Below, in pieces: positions 15,823 to 23,944 of a DNA stretch of 64,000 bases; the stretch's first letter is position 1, and each line of letters begins with the position of its first letter. The DNA lies in contig NZ_CP110008.1 of assembly GCF_025947285.1 (NCBI RefSeq), positions 434,001 through 498,000 of the forward strand. The letters run 5' to 3'. A program made the translations under genes and the position numbers. The DNA comes from Flavobacterium sp. N2820. Lineage in GTDB: Bacteria > Bacteroidota > Bacteroidia > Flavobacteriales > Flavobacteriaceae. The notes below the pieces were generated by a model. The model was given only the letters and a program-made list of their open reading frames with translations, was not told where the DNA came from and did no database searches.

Positions 15823-16281
15823 TTACTTCTTGTCTATAACCGATTTTGGAACCAATTGCGTAATATCACCTCCATTCCGCAACACATCACGCACAATACT
15901 TGAGGATATAAAAGATGTTCGAGCTGCTGTTAATAAGAAAACCGTTTCAATTTTTGACATCATACGATTGGTGTGTGCAATGGCTTTTTCAAATTCAAAA
16001 TCGGCCGGATTTCTTAAGCCTCTCAAAATGAATTCAGCATTTTCTTTTTTGCACAAATCAATGGTTAAACCTGAGTAAGTAATCACTCTAACTTTTGGTT
16101 CGTCTTTGAAAGCTTCTTCAATAAAGCGTTTGCGTTCTTCTAACGAAAACATATATTTTTTTTCGGCATTCACACCAATGGCTACAATGACTTCATCAAA
16201 TAATGAAACGCCTCTTTTGATAATATCGTAATGACCGTTTGTGATTGGATCAAATGAACCTGGAAATATTGCTTTTTTCAT
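15823..16281 (-). CDS. coaD: Pantetheine-phosphate adenylyltransferase
   Basis: Catalyses the fourth step of CoA synthesis, 4'-phosphopantetheine + ATP to dephospho-CoA. The 152-residue protein has the nucleotidyltransferase motif T14-x-G-H17 in GSFDPITNGHYDI, the R-G-L-R-N region and the C-terminal ISSSIVRDV (ISSTxxR-type) loop. It follows ddl by 6 nt on the same strand, so the two share an operon. The first gene of coaBC, which acts two steps earlier, lies at the other end of this window. Confidence 0.96.
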   Translation of the reverse strand: MKKAIFPGSFDPITNGHYDIIKRGVSLFDEVIVAIGVNAEKKYMFSLEERKRFIEEAFKDEPKVRVITYSGLTIDLCKKENAEFILRGLRNPADFEFEKAIAHTNRMMSKIETVFLLTAARTSFISSSIVRDVLRNGGDITQLVPKSVIDKK

Positions 16282-16287
16282 GTTTTA

Positions 16288-17271
16288 TTACTTTAAAGCC
16301 AATTCAATAGCGTTTTCAAATAATTCGGGTAACGAAATTCCAGCTTCACGAGCTTGTTGAGGTAAAATACTTTCAGTAGTTAAACCAGGAATCGTATTCA
16401 TTTCTAACATGTGAGGTTCATTGTTAACAATAATGAATTCACTTCTCGAAAAACCTTTCATTTTCAATACTTCGTAGGCTCTTTTGGCAACCATTTCAAT
16501 TTTTACTTTCAGTTCATCTGAAATTCTGGCTGGTGTAATCTCTTTTGATTTTCCTAAATATTTCGCCTCGTAATCAAAAAAGTCGTTTTCAGATACGATT
16601 TCGGTAATAGGTAAAACGGTAACCGTTCCTTTATAATTAATCACACCCACCGAAACTTCTGTTCCGTCCAAGAAACTTTCAATGATGATTTCGTCGTCTT
16701 CTTTGTAAGCATTTTCAATAGCTGGAAGAAATTCTGCCGCCGTTTTTACTTTTGAAATTCCGAAACTTGAACCTGATTTATTTGGTTTTACAAAACAAGG
16801 TAAGCTCACTTTCGCTAAAATAGTGTCTACGTTAATTTCGTCGCCTAAATTCAAATAGTACGATTCCGCCGTTTTGATTCCGTAAGGTTTTAAAACCGAT
16901 AACATATCGCGTTTATTGAACGTTAACGCTGCTTGATAATAATCACACGAAGTTTGAGGTATATTCAATAGTTCAAAATAGGCTTGCATCAAACCGTCTT
17001 CGCCTGGTGTTCCGTGAATCGCATTAAAAACCACATCAAAATTGATTTTTGTTCCATTAACTGTTACTGAAAAATCGTTTTTATCAATTGGGAATTCGGC
17101 ATCATTTTCATCTACGTACACCCACTTTTCCTTGAAAATATGAATACGATACGGATTAAATTTTGAACGATTAATGTTGTTAAACACTACATTTCCGCTA
17201 GTTAACGAAATTTTGTACTCGCTAGAGTAACCTCCCATGATAATGGCTACGTTTTTCATTGTAAATTTCAA
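16288..17271 (-). CDS. ddl: D-alanine--D-alanine ligase
   Basis: An ATP-grasp enzyme that makes the D-Ala-D-Ala dipeptide of peptidoglycan. Landmarks are GGYSSEYKIS near the N-terminus, HGTPGEDGLMQAYFE, KPNKSGSSFGISKV (ATP-binding loop) and EMNTIPGLTTES (metal and ATP binding). At 327 residues it has normal length. Translation may start at Met1 (17271) or at Met5 (17259). coaD follows 6 nt downstream. A -7 box lies at 17283-17290. It is divergent from the PASTA/RluD pair, a neighbourhood I know from other Bacteroidota. Confidence 0.95.
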   Translation of the reverse strand: MKFTMKNVAIIMGGYSSEYKISLTSGNVVFNNINRSKFNPYRIHIFKEKWVYVDENDAEFPIDKNDFSVTVNGTKINFDVVFNAIHGTPGEDGLMQAYFELLNIPQTSCDYYQAALTFNKRDMLSVLKPYGIKTAESYYLNLGDEINVDTILAKVSLPCFVKPNKSGSSFGISKVKTAAEFLPAIENAYKEDDEIIIESFLDGTEVSVGVINYKGTVTVLPITEIVSENDFFDYEAKYLGKSKEITPARISDELKVKIEMVAKRAYEVLKMKGFSRSEFIIVNNEPHMLEMNTIPGLTTESILPQQAREAGISLPELFENAIELALK

Positions 17272-17282
17272 ATTGTTCTACA

Positions 17283-17290
17283 CAAAATTA
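17283..17290 (-). promoter_or_regulatory. -7 promoter box for ddl-coaD
   Basis: Minus-strand TAATTTTG, 11 nt before the first possible ddl ATG. Confidence 0.5.
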
Positions 17291-17413
17291 CATTATTTAT
17301 TGAGATTTTACGTTCTTTTATTCGTTTACCAAAGAAATATTTTTATAAAAATGCCGTTTTAAATGTGTGAAGAAATCAAAATGAATTGCATCGTTATTTC
17401 TTTTTGAATTTTA

Positions 17414-17421
17414 TATCTTTG
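17414..17421 (+). promoter_or_regulatory. -7 promoter box for the PASTA/rluD operon
   Basis: TATCTTTG, 17 nt before ATG 17439. A TTG at 17386-17388 is a possible -33 element, although the 25-nt spacing is slightly long. Confidence 0.6.
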
Positions 17422-17438
17422 TCAAAATATCATTTTGT

Positions 17439-18092
17439 ATGAGTTTATTTAAGTTTTTAACAAGCCGAACTTTTTTTATTCAAGCTTTTTTAGCAGTAGC
17501 TATTGTGGTGGTTTTTACTTTTTTAGTAATCCAGTTTTTAGATTTTAGAACCAATCATGGTCAGGAAATTAAAGTACCTGATTTATCTAAAATGAAATTG
17601 GAAATCGCAGAAGAGAAACTAAACGAACTGGATTTAGAAGTTTTTTTATTGGATACGGTAGAATTTAATGCCGATTTTCCTCCTTTTACCATTTTAGAAC
17701 AAGATCCAAAAGCAGGAAGTTTGGTAAAAGACGGACGAAAAATCTATGTAAAATTAAATGCAGGTGAATTTACGGATATTACCATTCCAGAATTCAAAGA
17801 CAAAACATTCCGACAAATTTCATCAACAATAAAATCATTAACCTTAAAAGAAGGAAAGATTACTTATAAACCGCATATTGCAAAAGATGTGGTGTTACAA
17901 ATCTATCAAGACGGTAGAAGATTAAGAGCAGGAGATAAAGTGAAAAAGAATTCTACTTTAGATTTTGTTTTAGGTGATGGAAAAGAAGTGTTTGATGAAG
18001 AAACATTTAGCTCAGAAGAACCAGCAGATACATTGCCTCCAGTAGAAGAGGTGCAACCAGAAGAATTTAAAGAAGAAAATGACGGAATATAA
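17439..18092 (+). CDS. PASTA-domain membrane protein without a kinase domain
   Basis: A 217-residue single-pass protein: short basic N-terminus, one membrane helix (about residues 14-33), then an extracytoplasmic part with two to three PASTA domains. The first starts at VPDLSKMKLEIAEEKL and the second at IPEFKDKTFRQI, each with the family proline and alternating strand-helix-strand layout. A Glu/Pro-rich tail ends the protein. PASTA domains usually sense muropeptides or beta-lactams on kinases and PBPs; here there is no catalytic domain. It overlaps the pseudouridine synthase gene by 14 nt and sits opposite ddl, consistent with a cell-wall link (inference). Confidence 0.88.
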   Translation: MSLFKFLTSRTFFIQAFLAVAIVVVFTFLVIQFLDFRTNHGQEIKVPDLSKMKLEIAEEKLNELDLEVFLLDTVEFNADFPPFTILEQDPKAGSLVKDGRKIYVKLNAGEFTDITIPEFKDKTFRQISSTIKSLTLKEGKITYKPHIAKDVVLQIYQDGRRLRAGDKVKKNSTLDFVLGDGKEVFDEETFSSEEPADTLPPVEEVQPEEFKEENDGI

Positions 18093-19116
18093 GGTTGAAA
18101 ACGAACTCGAAGACGAGTTATACGAACATCATCGTTTTGAAGCAAGTAAAGGACAATCGGCTTTGCGTGTGGATAAATTTTTGATGAACATGATTGAAAA
18201 TACTACTCGAAATAAAATACAACAAGCAGCTGAAAATGGTTCTATTTTAGTAAATGATGTTGCGGTAAAATCCAATTATAAAGTAAAAGCGGGTGATGTT
18301 GTACGTTTAGTATTGGCACATCCTACATACGAGCAATTGCTAACACCTGAAAATATTCCATTGGATATTGTATATGAAGACGATCAATTGTTGGTGATTA
18401 ATAAACCAGCAGGAATGGTTGTGCATCCAGGTCATGGAAATTATTCAGGAACTTTAGTAAACGCATTAGCGTATCATTTTGAGAATTTACCATTAAATAG
18501 TTCGGAACGACCAGGTTTGGTTCATAGAATTGATAAAGACACCACAGGATTACTTGTAGTTGCAAAGACAGAACATGCAATGGCTTATTTGTCGAAACAA
18601 TTTGCTGAGAAAACTTCGGAACGAGAATATGTTGCTTTAGTTTGGGGAAATATCGAAGAAGACGAAGGAACTGTTGAAGGTAACATTGGACGACACGATA
18701 CCAACCGAATGCGAATGGCAGTTCATGAAAGTGATGAAAAAGGAAAACCAGCAGTAACGCATTATAAAGTTTTAGAGCGATTTGGGTATGTAACCTTAGT
18801 TTCTTGTCAATTAGAAACAGGAAGAACACATCAAATTCGTGTGCACATGAAACACATTGGTCACACCCTTTTCAATGACGAGCGTTATGGAGGTAATTCC
18901 ATTTTGAAAGGAACTACTTTTACAAAATACAAACAGTTTATTGATAATTGTTTCAAAACGTTGCCAAGACAAGCGCTTCATGCGAAAACATTGGGTTTTG
19001 AACATCCCATTACAAAAGAATTTTTACGTTTTGATACGCTAATTCCGCAAGATTTACAGGAATGTATCGAAAAATGGCGTGTGTATTCAAAAGCACAAAC
19101 GTTTACAGAAGAATAA
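18079..19116 (+). CDS. rluD: RluA/RluD-family 23S rRNA pseudouridine synthase
   Basis: Converts uridines in rRNA to pseudouridine; by architecture the closest match is RluD, which modifies helix 69 of 23S rRNA. An S4 RNA-binding domain (about residues 27-85, with VDKFL..M and NGSILVND) precedes the catalytic domain with HRIDKDTTGLLV, where D152 is the catalytic aspartate. GRTHQIRVHMKHIGH and DERYGG follow. The 345-residue length is normal. It starts inside the PASTA gene and ends at a strong bidirectional terminator. RluD versus another RluA subtype is not certain. Confidence 0.9.
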   Translation: MTEYKVENELEDELYEHHRFEASKGQSALRVDKFLMNMIENTTRNKIQQAAENGSILVNDVAVKSNYKVKAGDVVRLVLAHPTYEQLLTPENIPLDIVYEDDQLLVINKPAGMVVHPGHGNYSGTLVNALAYHFENLPLNSSERPGLVHRIDKDTTGLLVVAKTEHAMAYLSKQFAEKTSEREYVALVWGNIEEDEGTVEGNIGRHDTNRMRMAVHESDEKGKPAVTHYKVLERFGYVTLVSCQLETGRTHQIRVHMKHIGHTLFNDERYGGNSILKGTTFTKYKQFIDNCFKTLPRQALHAKTLGFEHPITKEFLRFDTLIPQDLQECIEKWRVYSKAQTFTEE

Positions 19117-19119
19117 AAA

Positions 19120-19145
19120 AAAAGCGAAAATTATTTTTCGCTTTT
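19120..19145. terminator. Bidirectional rho-independent terminator
   Basis: AAAAGCGAAAA (19120-19130) pairs with TTTTCGCTTTT (19135-19145) around TTAT, between the convergent rluD and ychJ genes. Confidence 0.85.
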
Positions 19146-19520
19146 TTAGTTATATTCACCATCTACATAAAACCAATTTCCATTTTCAAATTTAAAAGTA
19201 GAATGTTCATAATGAACTTGAGCCTTTAAATTTTCGTCTAAAAAATACGCTTTAAAAGTAACGGTCGTTTCAGTTGAAGTTAAAACTTCTAATTTTAACC
19301 ATTTATTATTTTTCGACCAAGCTAAAATATCGGCTTTTTTATATAATTTTCGAGTTGAAAGGTGAGTAGTTGCTATCAAATAATCAGCAGCTGCAGTTGC
19401 ATAAGCGCTATATCTCGAACGCATTAACGCTTCGGCAGTTGGTGCTTTTTTGATTCCTTTAATATAAGGTTCACAACAATCTTGAAAAGAAAGTGAATTT
19501 CCACAGTAGCAACCCGACAT
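19146..19520 (-). CDS. ychJ: YchJ family protein (SEC-C motif)
   Basis: A 124-residue cytoplasmic protein of the UPF0225/YchJ type. The N-terminus has the SEC-C-like cysteine cluster CYCGNSLSFQDCCEPYIKG, followed by the family segment APTAEALMRSRYSAYATA, then a small NTF2-like alpha-beta fold ending in a beta sheet. SEC-C motifs bind zinc and occur at the end of SecA; the role of YchJ itself is unknown. A 46-residue basic protein is encoded 3 nt upstream on the same strand, so the two form an operon. Confidence 0.9.
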   Translation of the reverse strand: MSGCYCGNSLSFQDCCEPYIKGIKKAPTAEALMRSRYSAYATAAADYLIATTHLSTRKLYKKADILAWSKNNKWLKLEVLTSTETTVTFKAYFLDENLKAQVHYEHSTFKFENGNWFYVDGEYN

Positions 19521-19523
19521 AAA

Positions 19524-19664
19524 TTACGATTTAGATTCGTTGAATTTTCGTTGAATTTCTTTTAATTTTTCGGCACGAGCATTCTTTTTCGCTTTTTCTT
19601 TTGCTTGCTCTTTGTGCAATTTATCGTTGTGTGCTTTAATATTTTTTGGATTATTTCTTCCCAT
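19524..19664 (-). CDS. Small highly charged 46-residue protein
   Basis: Not a recognised family. ATG at 19664 (minus strand) opens a 46-codon frame ending TAA at 19524, 3 nt before the ychJ start codon. The product begins MGRNNPKNIKAHNDKLHKEQ and is almost entirely helical and charged, with many Lys and Glu, few hydrophobics and no Cys. A -7 box TATCTTTG lies at 19687-19694, 22 nt upstream, which supports the start. The spacing to ychJ suggests a two-gene operon. It could be a small RNA- or ribosome-binding protein, but that is only composition-based inference. Confidence 0.72.
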   Translation of the reverse strand: MGRNNPKNIKAHNDKLHKEQAKEKAKKNARAEKLKEIQRKFNESKS

Positions 19665-19686
19665 TTTACAAGCTTTTTTGAAGTTT

Positions 19687-19694
19687 CAAAGATA
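19687..19694 (-). promoter_or_regulatory. -7 promoter box for the small-protein/ychJ operon
   Basis: Minus-strand TATCTTTG, 22 nt before the ATG of the 46-residue gene. Its presence supports that gene being real. Confidence 0.6.
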
Positions 19695-19772
19695 CAAAAA
19701 TATAATTGGATAATTTTTGGCACAACAATTGGTTATTGCATAAGTAAGTAAATAATTTAAAACTTAAAGATT

Positions 19773-20291
19773 ATGAAAAAAATTACTTTATTGTTGGTTT
19801 TTATCGGGATGATAACACTACAAAGTTGTACAGTAAACGAGGTAAGAGATGAAAATGATAACGATACTATTAGTGAAGTTTTTGAATACTCAAATGTCGA
19901 TTTAACTTCTGGAAACGGATACAATCAAATTTTAGATTTCCCTCATATTATTTATTCATCTGATATGGTTTTAGTATATCGATTAGTTGGTGGTGGAAGT
20001 GCTGGAGATGTTTGGAAATTATTGCCAGAAACCTACTATTTTGATGATGGAACTTTAGATTTTGGTTACGACAGTAATTTTACACAATATGATGCTCAAG
20101 TAAGTTTATTTGGATTTGATTTACCAGGATTGAGTAATGCAAATAAATTAGATCAAGTATTTAGAGTTGTAGTTATTCCTGCTTATTTTGCAAATAAATC
20201 AGCTGCTGGTAAATTAGATTTTAAAGACTATAATGCAGTAAAAGAACATTACAAATTAGATGCGGCTAAAGTAACTAAGGTAGAAATGTAA
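19773..20291 (+). CDS. Lipoprotein of unknown function
   Basis: A 172-residue predicted lipoprotein: signal peptide MKKITLLLVFIGMITLQSC with lipobox LQSC (Cys19), then an Asn/Asp-rich linker. The mature part has no recognised domain; it is rich in Tyr, Phe and Asp, with a beta pattern such as MVLVYRLVGG and VFRVVVIPAYF, suggesting a small beta-sandwich exposed to the periplasm. It stands alone between ychJ and a DUF1543 gene, and ends at a strong terminator. Confidence 0.8.
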   Translation: MKKITLLLVFIGMITLQSCTVNEVRDENDNDTISEVFEYSNVDLTSGNGYNQILDFPHIIYSSDMVLVYRLVGGGSAGDVWKLLPETYYFDDGTLDFGYDSNFTQYDAQVSLFGFDLPGLSNANKLDQVFRVVVIPAYFANKSAAGKLDFKDYNAVKEHYKLDAAKVTKVEM

Positions 20292-20299
20292 TAATAACT

Positions 20300-20329
20300 A
20301 AAAGAGCTATCCATTCCGATAGCTCTTTT
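20300..20329. terminator. Bidirectional rho-independent terminator
   Basis: AAAAGAGCTATC (20300-20311) pairs with GATAGCTCTTTT (20318-20329) over a 6-nt loop, followed by a T-run. It separates the lipoprotein and DUF1543 genes, which converge. Confidence 0.9.
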
Positions 20330-20893
20330 TTATACGGATATTTTATCTATCTTTAAATAACCTATGTGTTTTTCATCTTCTGAAATTGCATTGGTTTTTG
20401 TTATTTTCAACCGAAATTGCGATTTGAATTTATTCGAAAGGATATCTTCAATGTTGTGAATATCATCAACATCAATACCATATTTATCATCAATGTGTGA
20501 TGTTGCACCTTTGAAACCGCAATGTTTATAGAAAGTAGTTTGTTTGGCTTTCTTGATTGCTTCGGCTTTCGTTTTGGCAACCACTAATACTTTATAATGG
20601 TATTCTTCAAATTCTCCTTCTTTGTAACCGCCTAAGTTCAGAAAGAATAATTGTTCTTCTTGTTCCAGTTTTTCATTATTTGAAACCACTTCAATAGCAA
20701 ACCCATCCACAAAAGTCACTTTTTGCCACGCATCAATATGGATTCTTCCTTTTGCTTCGGGCCAAAACGCATTCATGTCTGGAACCAATTCTTTTAAACT
20801 CATTCCAATACCAAAAAAAATATCATGTTGTTCAGTAAATCGTCCTTTTGGAGTACATCCTAACATTATCATGTATAAATTTGTTGTTTTCAT
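20330..20893 (-). CDS. DUF1543 family protein
   Basis: A 187-residue cytoplasmic protein with the DUF1543 layout. The N-terminus reads LYMIMLGCTPKGRFTEQHD, followed by the segment about FWPEAKGRIHIDAW and a second copy-like half with KVLVVAKTKAEAIKKAK and a hydrophobic strand. The family is described only as conserved in Gram-negatives; its function is unknown. It is divergent from glnN, and the two share a 120-bp region containing a perfect inverted repeat (20919-20940). Confidence 0.85.
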   Translation of the reverse strand: MKTTNLYMIMLGCTPKGRFTEQHDIFFGIGMSLKELVPDMNAFWPEAKGRIHIDAWQKVTFVDGFAIEVVSNNEKLEQEEQLFFLNLGGYKEGEFEEYHYKVLVVAKTKAEAIKKAKQTTFYKHCGFKGATSHIDDKYGIDVDDIHNIEDILSNKFKSQFRLKITKTNAISEDEKHIGYLKIDKISV

Positions 20894-20918
20894 AGCGTAA
20901 ATGTAATAAAAAATATTT

Positions 20919-20940
20919 TACCCCTAAAAAAATAGGGGTA
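20919..20940. promoter_or_regulatory. Perfect inverted repeat in the glnN upstream region (candidate operator)
   Basis: TACCCCTA (20919-20926) and TAGGGGTA (20933-20940) flank an A6 spacer. It is one of the few GC-rich spots in an AT-rich region. It lies 25 nt before the glnN -7 box, overlapping where a -33 contact would be, which fits a regulator site for nitrogen control. It does not precede a T-run on the plus strand, so terminator function is less likely. Confidence 0.6.
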
Positions 20941-20965
20941 TGTGTGTGAATATTTAAAAAAGTCA

Positions 20966-20973
20966 TATATTTG
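20966..20973 (+). promoter_or_regulatory. -7 promoter box for glnN
   Basis: TATATTTG, followed by a leader of about 40 nt that ends in an ACACACAACTT tract before ATG 21014. There is no Shine-Dalgarno motif. Confidence 0.6.
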
Positions 20974-21013
20974 CATAACTTTTCAAGGGTATAACTTTTA
21001 ACACACACAACTT

Positions 21014-23200
21014 ATGTCAACATTTCGCTTTCAAGCTTTAAGAAAAGCAACAGACAGAAAACCAGTTCACGTAGAAGAATTGGACAGAAAATCAGTTATT
21101 TTTGGTAGTAATGTCTTCGGAGACAAAGCTATGCGACAATTTTTAACACCTGAAGCTTACAAAGCGGTTAAAGCAGCAGCAGATGGCGTAAAAATCGATA
21201 GAAAAATTGCCGATTATATTGCATTGGGAATGAAAGAGTGGGCATTATCAAAAGGAGTAACTCATTATACGCACTGGTTCCAACCATTAACAGGAACCAC
21301 TGCGGAAAAGCACGATGCTTTCTTCGAAACTTTTCCTGACGGAAGTGATCCAGTTGAAAAATTTGGAGGAAGTCAATTGGTACAACAAGAACCAGATGCA
21401 TCTTCTTTTCCAAATGGAGGAATCAGAAATACTTTTGAAGCAAGAGGTTATACTGCTTGGGATCCAACATCGCCAGCTTTTATCTTCGGAACTACATTAT
21501 GTATTCCAACAGTTTTTGTATCCTACACAGGCGAAGCTTTAGATAATAAAACACCTTTATTAAGAGCTTTAAATGCAATTGATGCCGCTGCGATTGATGT
21601 AGCAAAATATTTCGACAAAAATGTAAAACGTGTAACACCAACTTTAGGTTGGGAGCAAGAATATTTCTTAGTTGACACCGCTTTAGCCAACTCAAGACCA
21701 GACTTATTAGCAACTGGAAGAACGTTGTTAGGTCACACTGCTGCAAAAGGGCAACAACTAGACGACCATTATTTTGGTTCGATTCCTACCCGAGTTTTAA
21801 CCTATATGCGTGATTTAGAAAACGAATGTATGTTATTAGGAATTCCAGTTAAAACGCGTCATAACGAGGTTGCACCAAATCAGTTTGAGTTAGCACCAAT
21901 CTTCGAAGAAACGAATTTAGCGGTGGATCACAATTCATTATTAATGGATGTGATGCAAAAAGTAGGAGAGCGTCACGATTTTAAAGTATTATTCCACGAA
22001 AAACCATTCAAAGGAGTAAATGGTTCAGGAAAACACAATAACTGGTCATTAGCAACAGATACTGGAATCAACTTATTAAGCCCAGGAAAAACGCCAATGA
22101 GCAACTTACAGTTCTTGACTTTCTTTATCAATACAATTAAAGCGGTTCATGATAACGAAGAACTATTGAGAGCGTCAATTGCTTCGGCAAGTAACGATCA
22201 CCGTTTAGGAGCGAATGAAGCGCCACCAGCAATTATTTCGGTTTTCATCGGACAACAATTGACTAAAGTGTTAGCTGAATTAGAAGGCGTTTCTCAAGGT
22301 AAATTATCGCCAGAAGAAAAAACAGATTTAAAATTAAACGTAGTAGGAAAACTACCAGACGTTTTATTAGACAATACAGATAGAAACAGAACATCTCCAT
22401 TTGCTTTCACAGGAAATAAATTTGAGTTCAGAGCAGTTGGTTCTTCTGCAAACTGTGCGGTTTCTATGACGACTTTAAATACGATTGTTGCCAAACAATT
22501 AAAAGATTTCAAAATTGAAGTAGATGCTTTAATTGAGAAAAAAGATTTAAAGAAAGACGAAGCCATTTTTAATGTATTGAGAGAATATATTAAAGGTACA
22601 AAAGCGATTTTATTTGAAGGCGACGGTTATAGCGAAGCTTGGGAAAAAGAAGCTAAAAAACGTGGTTTAAGCAATCACAAAACTACACCACAAGCGTTAA
22701 AAGCAAAAGTTTCTAAAAAAGCAATTGCGTTGTTTGGCGAAATGGGCGTAATGAATCATGTTGAGGTTGAATCACGTTACGAAATTGAATTGGAAGAATA
22801 CGTGAAAAAAATCCAAATTGAAGGTCGTGTTTTAGGTGATATTGCACGCAATCATGTGGTTCCAACGGCTATTCGTTATCAAAATGTGTTGATTGAAAAC
22901 GTAAAAGGTTTAAAAGAAATCTTTGGTAAAGATTTTGAGAAAATTGCAAAAGAGCAAATTTCGTTAATCAAAGAAATTTCAGAACACATCGAAGGCATCA
23001 ACACGAAAGTGGAAAAAATGACCGAAGAACGTAAAAAAGCAAACGCTTTAACCAGTACAGAAAAAATGGCCGATGCATACTGTGATAAAGTAAAACCATA
23101 CTTCGAAGAAATTCGTTACCACGCTGACAAATTAGAATTGTTAGTAGACGACGAGCTTTGGACATTAACAAAATACAGAGAATTGTTATTTACGAAGTAA
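21014..23200 (+). CDS. glnN: Glutamine synthetase type III
   Basis: Makes glutamine from glutamate, ammonia and ATP, the main entry of ammonium into metabolism. At 728 residues it is far longer than GSI and matches the GSIII class typical of Bacteroidota. Landmarks are VTHYTHWFQPLTGTTAEKHD with the GSIII N-terminal region, LGWEQEYFLVD (metal-binding glutamates), NEVAPNQFELAPIFEE, and the GSIII signature NGSGKHNNWS starting at N336. It is a single-gene unit with an inverted repeat upstream and a strong terminator downstream. Regulation by nitrogen status is likely by function; the repeat at 20919-20940 is the visible candidate site. Confidence 0.96.
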   Translation: MSTFRFQALRKATDRKPVHVEELDRKSVIFGSNVFGDKAMRQFLTPEAYKAVKAAADGVKIDRKIADYIALGMKEWALSKGVTHYTHWFQPLTGTTAEKHDAFFETFPDGSDPVEKFGGSQLVQQEPDASSFPNGGIRNTFEARGYTAWDPTSPAFIFGTTLCIPTVFVSYTGEALDNKTPLLRALNAIDAAAIDVAKYFDKNVKRVTPTLGWEQEYFLVDTALANSRPDLLATGRTLLGHTAAKGQQLDDHYFGSIPTRVLTYMRDLENECMLLGIPVKTRHNEVAPNQFELAPIFEETNLAVDHNSLLMDVMQKVGERHDFKVLFHEKPFKGVNGSGKHNNWSLATDTGINLLSPGKTPMSNLQFLTFFINTIKAVHDNEELLRASIASASNDHRLGANEAPPAIISVFIGQQLTKVLAELEGVSQGKLSPEEKTDLKLNVVGKLPDVLLDNTDRNRTSPFAFTGNKFEFRAVGSSANCAVSMTTLNTIVAKQLKDFKIEVDALIEKKDLKKDEAIFNVLREYIKGTKAILFEGDGYSEAWEKEAKKRGLSNHKTTPQALKAKVSKKAIALFGEMGVMNHVEVESRYEIELEEYVKKIQIEGRVLGDIARNHVVPTAIRYQNVLIENVKGLKEIFGKDFEKIAKEQISLIKEISEHIEGINTKVEKMTEERKKANALTSTEKMADAYCDKVKPYFEEIRYHADKLELLVDDELWTLTKYRELLFTK

Positions 23201-23210
23201 TTATAAATAG

Positions 23211-23236
23211 AAATCCCAATCGAAAGATTGGGATTT
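23211..23236. terminator. Rho-independent terminator of glnN
   Basis: AAATCCCAATC (23211-23221) pairs perfectly with GATTGGGATTT (23226-23236) around a GAAA tetraloop, followed by a T-run. Confidence 0.92.
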
Positions 23237-23255
23237 TTTTATTGAGTATTCCTCT

Positions 23256-23834
23256 TTAACAACCATCATTCTTGTTAAATTCGCGTTTAAAAAGCACTTT
23301 ACTATTATGTTCAATATAGTCGCTCGATATAATTAAATAAGGATGATTATTTGAAAAACCAGCGCTTCGGCTTCTTACGATTATTTTGTCGTTAACTTTC
23401 AAGTTTTTAAATTTCTCAAAATCATTTGGAATAAATTGCATCATGTAATCTTCGCCATTAATCTTAACAACTAACCATTTTGGACTTGATGGGTTTGTGG
23501 TTGGAAATTGAAAAGTAACTGATGTTACAATGGCTTCCATTTCAGCAAAAGCATTTATTTCGTTTTTTATTTTCTCATAGCTAGCTTGTACTTTTTTGCC
23601 TTCGGGCGATTTTTTCCAATCATTAAATTTTATTCCATCTGGTGAAGCTTCCCATTTTTTTCGTTGATCCAACATAGATTTCTTTTCAGCACTAGATAAA
23701 GTTTTTTTAACAAGTTTCTTTTCTTTTTTAATTTCAGTCTTTGCTTTCGAGTTGTTTGCAAAAGTTGAAAAGCTAAATACAAGTCCACTTATCACAACCA
23801 GCGATAAGATTAGAACATAAATTGTTTTTTTCAT
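23256..23834 (-). CDS. Exported protein of unknown function, divergent from a membrane regulator
   Basis: A 192-residue protein with an N-terminal signal or anchor helix (about residues 3-27). A Lys/Glu-rich helical segment (about residues 28-95, with the repeated motif ..W..SP.G.K..) precedes a C-terminal beta domain. That domain, from about residue 100 (WLVVKINGEDYMMQF, then VNDKIIVRSRSAG), resembles an OB-fold. The protein ends in a Cys. It is divergent from the winged-helix regulator at 23945, with three TTGTAAA repeats between them, so it may be a target of that regulator. I do not recognise a family. Confidence 0.78.
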   Translation of the reverse strand: MKKTIYVLILSLVVISGLVFSFSTFANNSKAKTEIKKEKKLVKKTLSSAEKKSMLDQRKKWEASPDGIKFNDWKKSPEGKKVQASYEKIKNEINAFAEMEAIVTSVTFQFPTTNPSSPKWLVVKINGEDYMMQFIPNDFEKFKNLKVNDKIIVRSRSAGFSNNHPYLIISSDYIEHNSKVLFKREFNKNDGC

Positions 23835-23901
23835 AAAGTTTCATTTTTTTAAATTGATTACACGAATTTACATTCATAATTTTTTGTTAGAGCGATTGGG
23901 A

Positions 23902-23929
23902 TTGTAAATAAAATTGTAAACTTTGTAAA
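23902..23929. promoter_or_regulatory. Three direct repeats TTGTAAA (candidate regulator site)
   Basis: TTGTAAA occurs at 23902-23908, 23914-23920 and 23923-23929 (spacings 12 and 9), in the 110-bp region between the divergent exported-protein gene and the winged-helix regulator. OmpR-type regulators bind tandem direct repeats, so this is a plausible autoregulatory site. Confidence 0.5.
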
Positions 23930-23944
23930 TAATTAATTGACACT

